A stretch of 64,000 bases of DNA from Prosthecochloris marina (GTDB taxonomy: Bacteria; Bacteroidota; Chlorobiia; Chlorobiales; Chlorobiaceae), in NCBI RefSeq assembly GCF_003182595.1, contig NZ_PDNZ01000003.1:124001-188000 (forward strand), given 5' to 3'. The notes under the pieces are model-generated. The model did no database searches. It was not told the origin of the DNA and saw only the letters and a list, made by a program, of their open reading frames with translations. The position numbers and the translations under genes are program-made. Each line of letters opens with the position of its first letter. Positions within the stretch are counted from its first letter, which is position 1. Positions 49,354 through 57,070 of the stretch are shown here, piece by piece.

Positions 49354-50583
49354 GTGAGAGAACTGTTACTGCTTGAAATATCCGGACCTGACAAAACAGG
49401 ATTGACGGCGGAGCTTTCATCGATACTGGCACGATACAACACCAGGATTCTCGATATCGGTCAGGAAGTCATTCACAATCATCTGTCGCTCGGCATGCTG
49501 GTTGAAGTTCCCAACGAGTTCAAATCGGCACCGGTGTTGAAAGATCTTCTCTTTATGGTTCATACGCTCGGCCTGCAAATCTCCTTCACCCCTATCTCGG
49601 ACAATGAGTACGAAAAATGGGTGAAGGAACAGGGAAAGCCACGTTACCTTTTAACCCTTCTTGCAAGAGAAATAAAGGCCGAACAAATTGCCAGGGTCAG
49701 CACGTCCATCGCAAGACACAACATGAATATCGATACAGTCACCAGATTGTCGGGACGGCTTCCACTTCAAAACCGTCATGCAGGAAAAACAAAGGCATGT
49801 GTCGAGTTTTCGGTACGCGGTATACTGAAGAACGAGAAACGTTTTCGTGAAGAGATGCTCGCCATCACCGATGATCTCGGCATCGATATAGCGTTCCAGG
49901 AAGACAACATCTATCGCCGCAACCGGAGATTGGTAGTATTCGATATGGATTCCACCCTCATCACTACCGAAGTCATTGACGAACTGGCACATGAAGCGGG
50001 AGTCGGTGAAGAAGTCGCCGCCATTACCGAACAGGCGATGCGGGGCGAAATAGATTTCACCGTCAGCCTGCAGCGGCGAGTCGATACGCTCAAAGGACTG
50101 GACGAATCCGTTCTGCAAAAAGTGGCCAAACGCCTGCAGCTTACAGAAGGAACTGAAAGCCTCTTTTTCAACCTCCATAACCTCGGCTTCAAGACCGCCA
50201 TCATCTCGGGCGGTTTCACCTATTTCGGGCACTACCTGCAAAAGAAGCTGAATATCGACTACGTATACGCCAACACGCTGGAAATATCGGATGGAAAACT
50301 AACCGGTAAGGTTCTCGGCGAAATTGTCGACGGCCGGAAAAAAGCCGAACTACTTCAGCATATTGCCCGGAAAGAAAACATCAGCCTCGAACAAACCATC
50401 GCAGTTGGAGACGGAGCCAACGACCTGCCCATGCTCGGCAAAGCCGGCCTCGGCATAGCCTTCCGCGCCAAACCAATCGTCAAGGAAAGCGCACGGCAGG
50501 CCATCTCCACCCTCGGCCTCGACGCCATCCTCTACCTGATGGGTTTCAGGGATAGAGAGTCGCTGAGGAAGAGAAAGGGGTAG
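49354..50583 (+). CDS. serB: Phosphoserine phosphatase with N-terminal ACT domains
   Basis: 409 residues from a GTG start 6 bases after guaA. The N-terminal 185 residues hold tandem ACT-like regulatory domains (ELLLLEISGPDKTGLTAELS; ARVSTSIARHNMNIDTVTRL), probably amino-acid sensing. The HAD phosphatase domain follows with LVVFDMDSTLITTEVIDELA (nucleophile Asp), AIISGGFTYFG and AVGDGANDLPMLGKAG. It completes serine synthesis. It is the last core gene before the accessory stretch. A small hairpin follows at 50592-50605. Confidence 0.94.
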   Translation: MRELLLLEISGPDKTGLTAELSSILARYNTRILDIGQEVIHNHLSLGMLVEVPNEFKSAPVLKDLLFMVHTLGLQISFTPISDNEYEKWVKEQGKPRYLLTLLAREIKAEQIARVSTSIARHNMNIDTVTRLSGRLPLQNRHAGKTKACVEFSVRGILKNEKRFREEMLAITDDLGIDIAFQEDNIYRRNRRLVVFDMDSTLITTEVIDELAHEAGVGEEVAAITEQAMRGEIDFTVSLQRRVDTLKGLDESVLQKVAKRLQLTEGTESLFFNLHNLGFKTAIISGGFTYFGHYLQKKLNIDYVYANTLEISDGKLTGKVLGEIVDGRKKAELLQHIARKENISLEQTIAVGDGANDLPMLGKAGLGIAFRAKPIVKESARQAISTLGLDAILYLMGFRDRESLRKRKG

Positions 50584-50617
50584 TGACGACACCCGGCTTG
50601 CCGGGCTTAGTGACGAC
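50581..50617. repeat. Hairpin framed by a short direct repeat after serB
   Basis: CCCGGC-TT-GCCGGG (50592-50605) is a perfect palindrome starting 8 bases after the serB stop. It is flanked by TAGTGACGAC at 50581-50590 (beginning with the serB stop codon) and TAGTGACGAC again at 50608-50617. It can act as a terminator or RNA-stabilising stem, and it marks the left border of the accessory block. Similar GTGACnAGT-type words occur near 39965 (ATAGTGACAAGTAACGAG), so it may be a REP-like family. Confidence 0.45.
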
Positions 50618-50755
50618 GAGTGACGAGAAGAAAGGCAGGTCAGTGGGCAGTCTTCAGTTTGCAGTCGGCAAGCGTTTTGTAAAAGCTCGATGCTTGAGTA
50701 ATACCACCAACACAACTAGTTCCCAAGGTACGAGGGAAGCAGGTTGATGCATGTG

Positions 50756-52117
50756 TTAGGTTTCTGGCTCCATTTGCGAGATCACCTTCTCAAAGTTCCA
50801 GGCGGCCACGTTTTCCAAGCCTGCGGCCAGATAGTCTGCCCTCGGCATCTTGAGTACATCCGCACCATGGAACACAGTATGCTCGATAGCAGTTCTCTGG
50901 TCGTCCGACAGGGAACTCCACCACGTCGGATTGACTGCCATGTTTTCACAGCCTGCGATTACAAAACGAAACAAGAACTCTCCACCATCTCCCTTCTCAT
51001 GGATCCTCGTGGCCAAAGACTGCATGAATGGAATACATGCTCCAGAACTCGTCGAGTGCCAAGAAAGAAGAAGCCCCCAGCCTTCTTCCAGCGGCACAAA
51101 CGAAAAGGCAAGCAAGCCCCAAGGTTTCGTGTAGTCTGCAAGATTTTGAAGTTGGCGACCCAAAAAGTCGAAATCGGGATAGATCACTCCTGAGAAAACG
51201 ACGTTAGGCTTCTGACCTGTGCAAAAGAGAACATAGCACATCTTGGAGAACAACCGTTCGTTGATACACTCGTCGAAGACCTGTTTATGGTATTGCAGAC
51301 TTTTCAGACCTATCTCGGTGCCCATTCGCATGCCATCGAGCAATTCATGAACCACAGAATCAGGTGGCAGCTGCTTCGCTTGCTCGGCGTAGAGCACGGC
51401 GGAGTATTCTTTGATGAACAACTCTCTGCATATGGATCTGTAAGCATAAAGGAGAACCTGCTCGCGTGTTGGCACTACAGGTCCCTTATCAATTGGAGCA
51501 AACACGTCGTTGTCATGTGCGGCGCAGAATCCTCGAAAAGTCGAAACTTTGCCTATGCCTTGCAGTGACAGTGCTATTGTTCCTTGATTTTGTCTGAAAT
51601 CAGTGTAGTTCCTTGACGGCGCAATCACTTTCCCGTTTTCTGCGATCAGGGAAAGAGCACCGTTCTTCTGGATCGAATGCGCATCAACGATATGCGTGCA
51701 TCTGCTGCCAGCGTCGAAGTGCAAGCAGCGCCCTTTCCTTTTGGACTTTCTGATTTTGGACAGATGTTCCTCAAGATCGTTCAAACCTGGGTATGAATGC
51801 TGTATTGGACCGGAAGGCTTCCCCCCATCCCTAGACCACGCAGCGAAAGCTGTGGAAATCCCATGCTTCTGAGCAATGAGGAAGTGCTCAGTTCCTATAT
51901 CTCTGTCCGCAAAATCCGCAAGGGTGACCACTCTGGGTTCATGTTCAACCTTGAGTATTTTCCAGTAGTACTTTCGGATATTGAATGCGGCTTTGGCATA
52001 AGCTGATTGTGGATCATCTTCAAGCACCCAGCACGTAGCCAAGGCTCCCTCAACTTCACTGTTATGTGGATTGCAAGGCGTTGGCTCAACTCTGAGCGTC
52101 AAGCAGTACATCTGCAT
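50756..52117 (-). CDS. Cys/His-rich protein of unknown function
   Basis: 453 residues. I do not recognise a named family. From about residue 130 there is a metal-site-like arrangement: RCLHFDAGSRCTHIVDAHSI, then FRGFCAAHDNDVFAPID, with a C/C-x-H/H pattern followed by C-x2-H-D, reminiscent of HNH-type zinc folds. The rest is soluble. The stop codon TAA is itself part of an ACCTAAC core on the minus strand (50755-50761), and the start lies 15 bases after a matching GTTAGGT core (52132-52138), exactly the layout of an integron cassette. It is downstream of the DUF5131 gene, 69 bases away. Confidence 0.7.
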   Translation of the reverse strand: MQMYCLTLRVEPTPCNPHNSEVEGALATCWVLEDDPQSAYAKAAFNIRKYYWKILKVEHEPRVVTLADFADRDIGTEHFLIAQKHGISTAFAAWSRDGGKPSGPIQHSYPGLNDLEEHLSKIRKSKRKGRCLHFDAGSRCTHIVDAHSIQKNGALSLIAENGKVIAPSRNYTDFRQNQGTIALSLQGIGKVSTFRGFCAAHDNDVFAPIDKGPVVPTREQVLLYAYRSICRELFIKEYSAVLYAEQAKQLPPDSVVHELLDGMRMGTEIGLKSLQYHKQVFDECINERLFSKMCYVLFCTGQKPNVVFSGVIYPDFDFLGRQLQNLADYTKPWGLLAFSFVPLEEGWGLLLSWHSTSSGACIPFMQSLATRIHEKGDGGEFLFRFVIAGCENMAVNPTWWSSLSDDQRTAIEHTVFHGADVLKMPRADYLAAGLENVAAWNFEKVISQMEPET

Positions 52118-52131
52118 TGTCGATTATAGCA

Positions 52132-52173
52132 ACCTAACATTAATCATTATCTGTACTACCAATTTTCTTAATC
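52132..52173 (-). repeat. Shared unit leader, copy B
   Basis: On the + strand it reads ACCTAACATTAATC, TTATCTGTACTACC, AATTTTCTT. Seen from the minus strand it ends in GTTAGGT, a perfect GTTRRRY, 14 bases before the ATG of the Cys/His-rich gene. Copies D (54747), E (55988) and F (57033) share the AACATTA and TTATCTGTACT or ATTTTCTTGCTC blocks and hold the same position relative to the next gene. It could be an attC-like recombination site, a shared promoter, or both. Confidence 0.55.
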
Positions 52174-52186
52174 TACCACAAAAAAT

Positions 52187-52903
52187 CTAAGGAAACACAG
52201 GGGTTTGATCCCATACACGACCGTCAAGTATGCGCCCTGATTTCTTCTTGTTCGTTCCTCCCCATTGTTTGAAAAAGAATGGAACATTTGCAGCAAGGCA
52301 TTGTTCACGAATTTCCTGCACCCACTCAGGATCTATGGTGCGGGCTCTGCGACCACTTTCTCCACCAACAATAACCCAATCGATACCATCAAGATTCATG
52401 GATGACAAAGGTCCAAGAAGAGGTTCACATGAAAGAAACTTGACCTTTGCTCTCGTCTGACGCAATAGATCGATGCGGTCAATATTTCGGGCATTTTCAA
52501 CCGATACGCCCATCCATACGTTATGCGGCCAGAAAAGCTGGTCTTCACTATCATAATACCTGAGGACATCTGCTCGTTTGGTGAGCACCTGGAAGACATG
52601 CTGGGGGTTTTGCCGCATAACTTCAAAGACATCACGAATGTAGTCCACCGGAACATCCTTATGGAAGAGATCGCTCATTGAGTTGACAAACACTACACGA
52701 GGTTTTTTCCACCTGAAGGGCTCCTGCAATACGCCAGGGTGCAGAGTCAATTTGAAACCATCGCGGTACTTGTCATTTCCCATCGCCTGCAATCGCCTTG
52801 CGAACGACTCTGCATAACAGTATCGGCAACCGTCGGATACCTTGTCGCATCCCGTCACTGGGTTCCAGGTCATTTCGGTCCACTCGATATGCGATTGTGC
52901 CAT
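52187..52903 (-). CDS. DUF5131 / phage Gp37-Gp68 family protein, radical-SAM-like
   Basis: 238 residues. [20 protein letters not shown] and the CX6CX2C set in [14 protein letters not shown] are the three-Cys signature of the Gp37/Gp68 family, thought to hold an iron-sulfur cluster in a radical-SAM-like fold. [36 protein letters not shown] and [18 protein letters not shown] are further family blocks. It begins 3 bases after the TcmP gene. The two families are known to occur together (TcmP is named for this three-Cys partner), usually on mobile DNA. The reaction is unknown. Confidence 0.88.
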   Translation of the reverse strand: MAQSHIEWTEMTWNPVTGCDKVSDGCRYCYAESFARRLQAMGNDKYRDGFKLTLHPGVLQEPFRWKKPRVVFVNSMSDLFHKDVPVDYIRDVFEVMRQNPQHVFQVLTKRADVLRYYDSEDQLFWPHNVWMGVSVENARNIDRIDLLRQTRAKVKFLSCEPLLGPLSSMNLDGIDWVIVGGESGRRARTIDPEWVQEIREQCLAANVPFFFKQWGGTNKKKSGRILDGRVWDQTPVFP

Positions 52904-52906
52904 AAC

Positions 52907-53797
52907 TCATACATTTTTAATTATTTGACCAGCGATCTTTTTAGCCGTTTTATTATTGGAGGCAAAAATAAAATAAAAGATTGGTGAATTCCGACTATTA
53001 CGTAAAATCAGGGGTATCTTGGTCACATAAGTCCAGATACTTTTCAATTGTCTGATGTACAAATCAGCAGCATGATGAATCGCATCTTCAATCTTTTTCG
53101 AAGGAGAATCTTCACCAAATAAGCCAATTTGACCGGTTTTTTTGTAAAACTCGGCTCTGATAGCCTCTTCGGATAATCCAAAAAACGATACAAGGCGGTC
53201 AATATGTTGTATTTTCCCTGCTCTGTCAAGTAAACGATTAACGATCCCTGTTGGAAGCAAAATCCAAATATCTGTCCTGGTTTTTTGAAGACTCGCGATA
53301 GACTTCCACTCAATATCCATTCCGAACGGATCAAGAAAAACTAAAGCAGCAAGGTCTTTTCGGGTTAGCATTGAATCAGCAAGCTTCCTGAGCTGAATAT
53401 TACAATCGCCTTCTTTGAATAGCATTTTTTTCCCTTCAGCCTTGGGTAAAAGCTCCAGTTTGTTTTTCAGTTTTTCGAGGCTTTGTTGTTTGTCAACGAA
53501 ATAGTAATAGTCAAAAGACTTGTCAAGACATACAACCCGTTCTGCAGCCCCCTTGTATATATGCTCCTCGTATGGAGTGAGTTCCAACTGTTCATAAAGA
53601 ACCGTTTGCACTTTGTCTTTTCTTGTTCCAGAACCTGCAAATCCATCGAAATAAATGGTTTTCCAATAATCATGTTTCCCGAGAATCGTGAGATAAGCCT
53701 CGACATACTTCGTGAAAGTATCAAGCTTCTGCTCCGTCCATTGACCACCCCATCTTTCAGGAGCTTCTTGAAGCTGAAGGACCGAATAATCGCTCAT
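52907..53797 (-). CDS. tcmP: Three-Cys-motif partner protein TcmP
   Basis: 296 residues. YFDGFAGSGTRKDKV resembles SAM motif I and ALVFLDPFGMDIEWKSIASL resembles the DPPY-type catalytic loop of Rossmann methyltransferases; both are the typical blocks of TcmP proteins. It starts inside the stop of a 33-residue ORF (ATGA overlap) and ends 3 bases before its three-Cys partner, so the unit is translated as one chain of coupled genes. A nucleic-acid modifying role is plausible but unproven. Confidence 0.87.
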   Translation of the reverse strand: MSDYSVLQLQEAPERWGGQWTEQKLDTFTKYVEAYLTILGKHDYWKTIYFDGFAGSGTRKDKVQTVLYEQLELTPYEEHIYKGAAERVVCLDKSFDYYYFVDKQQSLEKLKNKLELLPKAEGKKMLFKEGDCNIQLRKLADSMLTRKDLAALVFLDPFGMDIEWKSIASLQKTRTDIWILLPTGIVNRLLDRAGKIQHIDRLVSFFGLSEEAIRAEFYKKTGQIGLFGEDSPSKKIEDAIHHAADLYIRQLKSIWTYVTKIPLILRNSRNSPIFYFIFASNNKTAKKIAGQIIKNV

Positions 53798-53895
53798 ACT
53801 GTCATGTTGAGTTCGCTAATAATCTTCTCCAGCTGTTCGCCAGACGCCTCAATAACCGACGCCGAAAGCGTGTAGTTGATTGAGTTGTTATGCAT
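53794..53895 (-). CDS. 33-residue ORF overlapping both neighbours
   Basis: ATG at 53895 to TGA at 53794. It starts MHNNSINYTLSASVIEASGE and ends KIISELNMTV. Its start overlaps the last 8 bases of the protease gene and its stop overlaps the tcmP start by four bases, so a ribosome could read straight through all three. It is one short amphipathic helix (EASGEQLEKIISEL) with no membrane segment. Either a real small partner or a coupling leader for tcmP; no family recognised. Confidence 0.5.
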   Translation of the reverse strand: MHNNSINYTLSASVIEASGEQLEKIISELNMTV

Positions 53896-54733
53896 TTGTC
53901 CCAATTAAGCGCTCGACTTCCTTTTCTAAACCAAAAATTTCTTTAGAGTTAATTGCCACTCCAATATTATTCGGAATTCGCGTTATAGGCACTGGTACGT
54001 TTGATGTTGGTGCTGTAACGATTTTTATTTCGCCTAACGCAGTGTGCATTGCCCCTGCACAGTGAACACCAAGAAGACGAATACGATGGCTGCCCATGTA
54101 AGTATTTCCTTGATTGTCCATATAACCGCCAATGTTCGCCAAAAAAACAGGTGAACCACTAGAGCCGGGAAAGCTTGCTATATCAGTAAGAAATTCGGAT
54201 TTGCCGTTCCAAGGAACATTGGCATGTGTAGCAGTAATGCCTTTTCTTATAACTGGAAGATTATTTTTGGCATCCCAAATTCCATTGGGATAACCGATCA
54301 TGACAATATCTTCCATAGACGAATAAGACTCACGCTCTTCATCTTTTGGGATAAGCTCAGTTTTCAAAGGGATATAGAAAAGCTTACCTCCGGTTTTTTG
54401 TACTTGATTCAGCAATGGACCTATGGGGAAAGCTGCAAGATCAACATTGGGATCTGGGTGTTTGATGCATTGGTTTTCAAAGTCGGCAAACTGGAATTGC
54501 TGATGTTTACCAGTATCAGGCAAGCCTTCTCCGGTAGCGAGAGTTACATGAAACCTGCTGAGATTTGCTTTAGCGACAACATGTTTATTTGTAATGATTA
54601 CAGGAACAGCTGAATCTTCTTTTTGCAGAAAATTCATGTAAAAACCCGTGCCTGTAGCTATCCCCCCATCATGAAGAGTTGTTTCTATTCTCACAGTACT
54701 GTGAGTGAGCTGCTCCATTATTCCGAGGCTCAT
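53888..54733 (-). CDS. Trypsin-like serine protease (S1/Deg-like fold), cytoplasmic
   Basis: 281 residues with AAGGAG 5 bases before the ATG. VIITNKHVVAKA holds the catalytic His, DPNVDLAAFPIG the Asp and TDIASFPGSSGSPVFLAN the nucleophile Ser in a GSSGSP context, so the triad is intact. VMIGYPNGIWDAKNNLPVIR and LLGVHCAGAMHTALGE are usual S1 segments. There is no signal peptide or PDZ domain, so it should act in the cytosol. It opens the operon protease, small ORF, tcmP, DUF5131. Proteases of this type occur in several multi-gene defence modules. Confidence 0.85.
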   Translation of the reverse strand: MSLGIMEQLTHSTVRIETTLHDGGIATGTGFYMNFLQKEDSAVPVIITNKHVVAKANLSRFHVTLATGEGLPDTGKHQQFQFADFENQCIKHPDPNVDLAAFPIGPLLNQVQKTGGKLFYIPLKTELIPKDEERESYSSMEDIVMIGYPNGIWDAKNNLPVIRKGITATHANVPWNGKSEFLTDIASFPGSSGSPVFLANIGGYMDNQGNTYMGSHRIRLLGVHCAGAMHTALGEIKIVTAPTSNVPVPITRIPNNIGVAINSKEIFGLEKEVERLIGTNA

Positions 54734-54746
54734 TGCTTCTCCTTAT

Positions 54747-54788
54747 GCCCAACATTCTTTGTTATCTGTACTGCATATTTTCTTGCTC
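54747..54788 (-). repeat. Shared unit leader, copy D
   Basis: On the + strand: GCCCAACATTCTTTG, TTATCTGTACTGCA, TATTTTCTTGCTC. From the minus strand it ends in GTTGGGC, a perfect GTTRRRY, 13 bases before the protease ATG. It matches copy B over AACATT, TTATCTGTACT and TTTTCTT. Confidence 0.55.
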
Positions 54789-54890
54789 TCAGCAAACAAT
54801 ATACAGCACAAATACTTTTTTCGCATTCAAACATCTGCTATCAGCCAATATAAAGACATGATTTAATACCATTTATCCCCCTTGGCAACC

Positions 54891-55186
54891 GCATAACTCT
54901 CGATCAGCTTTATTCATCAACCTTTACAGAGCCAGCAAAGTCACCATTCCCGAAAGCCCCTGTTTTCAAAGGCTTAAAGAAACAATGAAAAATTGAGAGA
55001 AAAACAGAAGGGGGCTGTGCCCCCCCCCCCCTTATCATGTTCTATGAAGATTCCGGGAAGTGCTCCTATTGCCCTAACTCGCTATGTGAACCAAGACGAA
55101 CCAGTTCAAAATTTTGGTTGTCACCAAGCCTGACCTGTCAGGTGACAGCCTTTTGCCATAGCTAGGGGTTTGATAGATAGAACGTT
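54891..55186. repeat. Long imperfect spacer repeat, copy D
   Basis: This spacer matches 56048-56480 block by block: GCATAACTCTCGATCAGC, GTCACCATTCCCGAAAGCC, ATGAAGATTC, TATGTGAACCAAGAC, ATTTTGGTTGTCACCAAGCC and TTTTGCCATAGCT. On the minus strand one frame reads RLGDNQNFELVRLGSHSELG, which looks like the C-terminal end of a YafQ/RelE-type toxin. It also holds a hairpin GGGGGC/GCCCCC with a run of 12 C (55020-55031). With the leader it fills the 515-base gap 54734-55248. The gap ends with GTTAGGT at 55194-55200, a perfect core in the RYYYAAC sense on the minus strand. Confidence 0.7.
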
Positions 55187-55248
55187 AGGTTCACCGGTGA
55201 GCTTCAGTGGTGAAAATCCGTGCCATTCAAAGGCTCAATAATTTGTCG

Positions 55249-55989
55249 TCAAAAGCTTGTCGGGTTTTCAAACTTTTTGTCAAGAAAGCTACCCTCAATA
55301 TTATTCACCATTTCAACAAACCGATTGGCGGGGGCTGAAAACATGATCATATCATCTGGTATAAAACGCCGGATCAGGACATCCATCGACCCGACAATAC
55401 ACATTGGCCTATCTTTGAACTTTTGGTCATAGGGAATGGAGAAAGCCGATTGACATCCCGAAGCGTCAGGTATCAGTGTACCGCTTTCTTCCCGGTCATA
55501 AGTAGCCAAGGCAGTCAAATTTGCCAGCCCCGTAATATCCGGAAACAGATTGACGACTTCGATTTCCCTGTTATCATCGATTTTTTCGATTTGTTCAAAG
55601 TACAAGAATTTTTCTGGCGGAGTGTGAATCTCTGCTACCCAATCTCGATAATAAGCTCGGGCAAGGGCACGCGTTTTTTTAAAGCGTTCGATTTCAGCAA
55701 TAAATTTTCCTTTATCGTCCACCGGTGGTGTGAAACCACCAAATTCCTGTATCCCAGGGCAGGCTTTCCCACAGTCTGCTGAGAACTGAATTCTCTTTCC
55801 CTTCTTTATGACAACTGCCCAATACATAAACATACAAACCCATCGATCCTTTTTGTAGATGAACGAATTCTCCAAGTTTTCCGCAGAAAAATACCAACCT
55901 GTTGCGGGATATTTAAACGGTATAACTTCAGACAGCTTTTGGAGACTGTCCTTGACAATTCTCGCTTCCATTAATCTTACCCCCATCAC
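55249..55989 (-). CDS. DUF169-family protein
   Basis: 246 residues; the start may be either of two close Met codons (MMGVRLMEARIV). CGKACPGIQEFGGFTPP, ARAYYRDWVAEIHTPPEKFL, VNLFPDITGLANLTALATYD, PDASGCQSAFSIP and CIVGSMDVLIRRFIPDDMI follow the conserved blocks of DUF169 proteins, with a Cys at three of them (a possible metal or cluster ligand set). Function unknown; members are common in anaerobes. It is a single-gene unit flanked by the long spacer repeat on both sides. Confidence 0.75.
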   Translation of the reverse strand: MMGVRLMEARIVKDSLQKLSEVIPFKYPATGWYFSAENLENSFIYKKDRWVCMFMYWAVVIKKGKRIQFSADCGKACPGIQEFGGFTPPVDDKGKFIAEIERFKKTRALARAYYRDWVAEIHTPPEKFLYFEQIEKIDDNREIEVVNLFPDITGLANLTALATYDREESGTLIPDASGCQSAFSIPYDQKFKDRPMCIVGSMDVLIRRFIPDDMIMFSAPANRFVEMVNNIEGSFLDKKFENPTSF

Positions 55990-56030
55990 ACAACGTTACT
56001 TCATTATCTGTACTACAAATATAATAGCTT
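55988..56030 (-). repeat. Shared unit leader, copy E
   Basis: On the + strand: ACACAACGTTACTTC, ATTATCTGTACTACAAATA. From the minus strand it ends in GTTGTGT, one mismatch from GTTRRRY, and borders the DUF169 start directly. It matches copy B over CATTATCTGTACTAC. Confidence 0.5.
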
Positions 56031-56047
56031 TGCACCAACAATATACC

Positions 56048-56480
56048 GCATAACGCTCGATCAGCATTATTCCTCAATCTTTCCAGAACCTGCAGAGTCA
56101 CCATTCCCGAAAGCCTCTGTTTTCATCGGCTCGATGAAAGGATGAAAAGCAAATGGGTGTATGGAACAAAATTGAGAGGAAAACAAAGAGGTTGTCTCAT
56201 TAGTCCTACAATGAGTCTTTCTGTAGTCAGTCAGTATGGATGCCGCAACAAGCGCGGCATGACTTTCTACCGGAAACGTATACATGGGCCCGATAGCCGT
56301 AAAGCAGTGCTTTTGAGACAGCCTCATCACGTTCAATGAAGATTCTGAAAGGCCCCTATAATCCCAACTCAATATGTGAACCAAGACACACCAGTTCAAG
56401 ATTTTGGTTGTCACCAAGCCTGGTTTGTCGGGAGGCAACCATTTTGCCATAGCTCGGTACTTGACAGATAACTTCTTTCG
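56048..56480. repeat. Long imperfect spacer repeat, copy E, interrupted by the MITE-like element
   Basis: Second copy of the 54891-55186 spacer. It shares GCATAACGCTCGATCAGC, GTCACCATTCCCGAAAGCC, TATGTGAACCAAGAC, ATTTTGGTTGTCACCAAGCC and TTTTGCCATAGCT, but is split by the insert at 56188-56325. The minus-strand toxin-like tail reads RLGDNQNLELVCLGSHIELG. The bracketing gap 55990-56498 has no gene. Confidence 0.7.
56188..56325. repeat. Short interspersed element (MITE-like), copy 2
   Basis: 138 bases with inverted ends GAGGTTGTCTC (56188) and GAGACAGCCTC (ending 56325). It is in the opposite orientation to copy 1 at 33967-34143 and shares its ends and inner blocks (TTAGTCCTACAA, GTATGGATGCCGC, TCTACCGGAAACGTAT). 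It lacks the CCCCGGG hairpin of copy 1. Comparison with the other spacer copy shows it is an insertion in repeat E. Confidence 0.75.
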
Positions 56481-56498
56481 AATCGATTTGTTAGCAGC

Positions 56499-57008
56499 CT
56501 ACATTGCATCATCAAATTCATCCCTGTATCGTGCTATGCCACCGGTCTTCGGCAAAACTCCGCTGTCGAACACCACAATCATGAACGCATCATCCGGCAC
56601 ACCTTCCCATTGACTGCGCAGTTGATATTTTGACGCGAGTTCGAAACCAAAACGCGGGTAATACTCAGGATGCCCTAAAACAATAACGAATGGACAACCG
56701 GCATTGCGCAAAAACTCAAGCCCGTATCGGACAAGTCGAGATCCAATCCCCTTTCTCTGTTGCGACGGCAATACCGACATTGGTGCCAATCCCATCCCGA
56801 CTGCGGAGCACTCATCCACAGTAGCCGGAGTGAACAATATATGGCCGATAACAGAACCATCTTCAACAGCGACAAGCGATAAATACTCCTTACAGGATGC
56901 ACGGAGTTTATCAACAAGAACTGCTTCCGGACCGTTATCGAATGCGATTACATTCAGATGGTGAACGGCATCACGGTCTTTGGATTCTTCTTGACGAATT
57001 TCGATCAA
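56499..57008 (-). CDS. GNAT N-acetyltransferase
   Basis: 169 residues from a TTG start (MIEIRQEESKDRDAVHHLNV). AVEDGSVIGHILFTPATV, GLAPMSVLPSQQRKGIGSRL (acetyl-CoA loop Q/RxxGxG) and VIVLGHPEYYPRFGFELASK match YhbS-type GNAT enzymes, which acetylate small molecules or proteins. Single-gene unit of the minus-strand array, with leader F 25 bases upstream of the start and TGCTAAC just past the stop. Confidence 0.88.
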   Translation of the reverse strand: MIEIRQEESKDRDAVHHLNVIAFDNGPEAVLVDKLRASCKEYLSLVAVEDGSVIGHILFTPATVDECSAVGMGLAPMSVLPSQQRKGIGSRLVRYGLEFLRNAGCPFVIVLGHPEYYPRFGFELASKYQLRSQWEGVPDDAFMIVVFDSGVLPKTGGIARYRDEFDDAM

Positions 57009-57032
57009 AAGTGTCTACTCCTTATTTCAAGT

Positions 57033-57070
57033 GGCTAACATTAGTCCCGTATTACAGATTTTCTTGCTCC
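57033..57070 (-). repeat. Shared unit leader, copy F
   Basis: On the + strand: GGCTAACATTAGTC then GATTTTCTTGCTCC. From the minus strand it ends in GTTAGCC (one mismatch from GTTRRRY), 24 bases before the GNAT start. It is the most degenerate of the four leaders; ATTTTCTTGCTC matches copy D. A second core-like word, GCTTAAC, lies at 57087-57093. Confidence 0.4.

Noticed and set aside
56067..56450. 127-residue minus-strand frame across spacer E
   Set aside because: It runs through the inserted repeat element and is in a different frame from the toxin-like tail; a by-product of the insertion.
54747..57070. CRISPR array or phage attachment repeats
   Set aside because: Repeat units are long, imperfect, few and irregularly spaced with genes between them; no cas gene or integrase is present.
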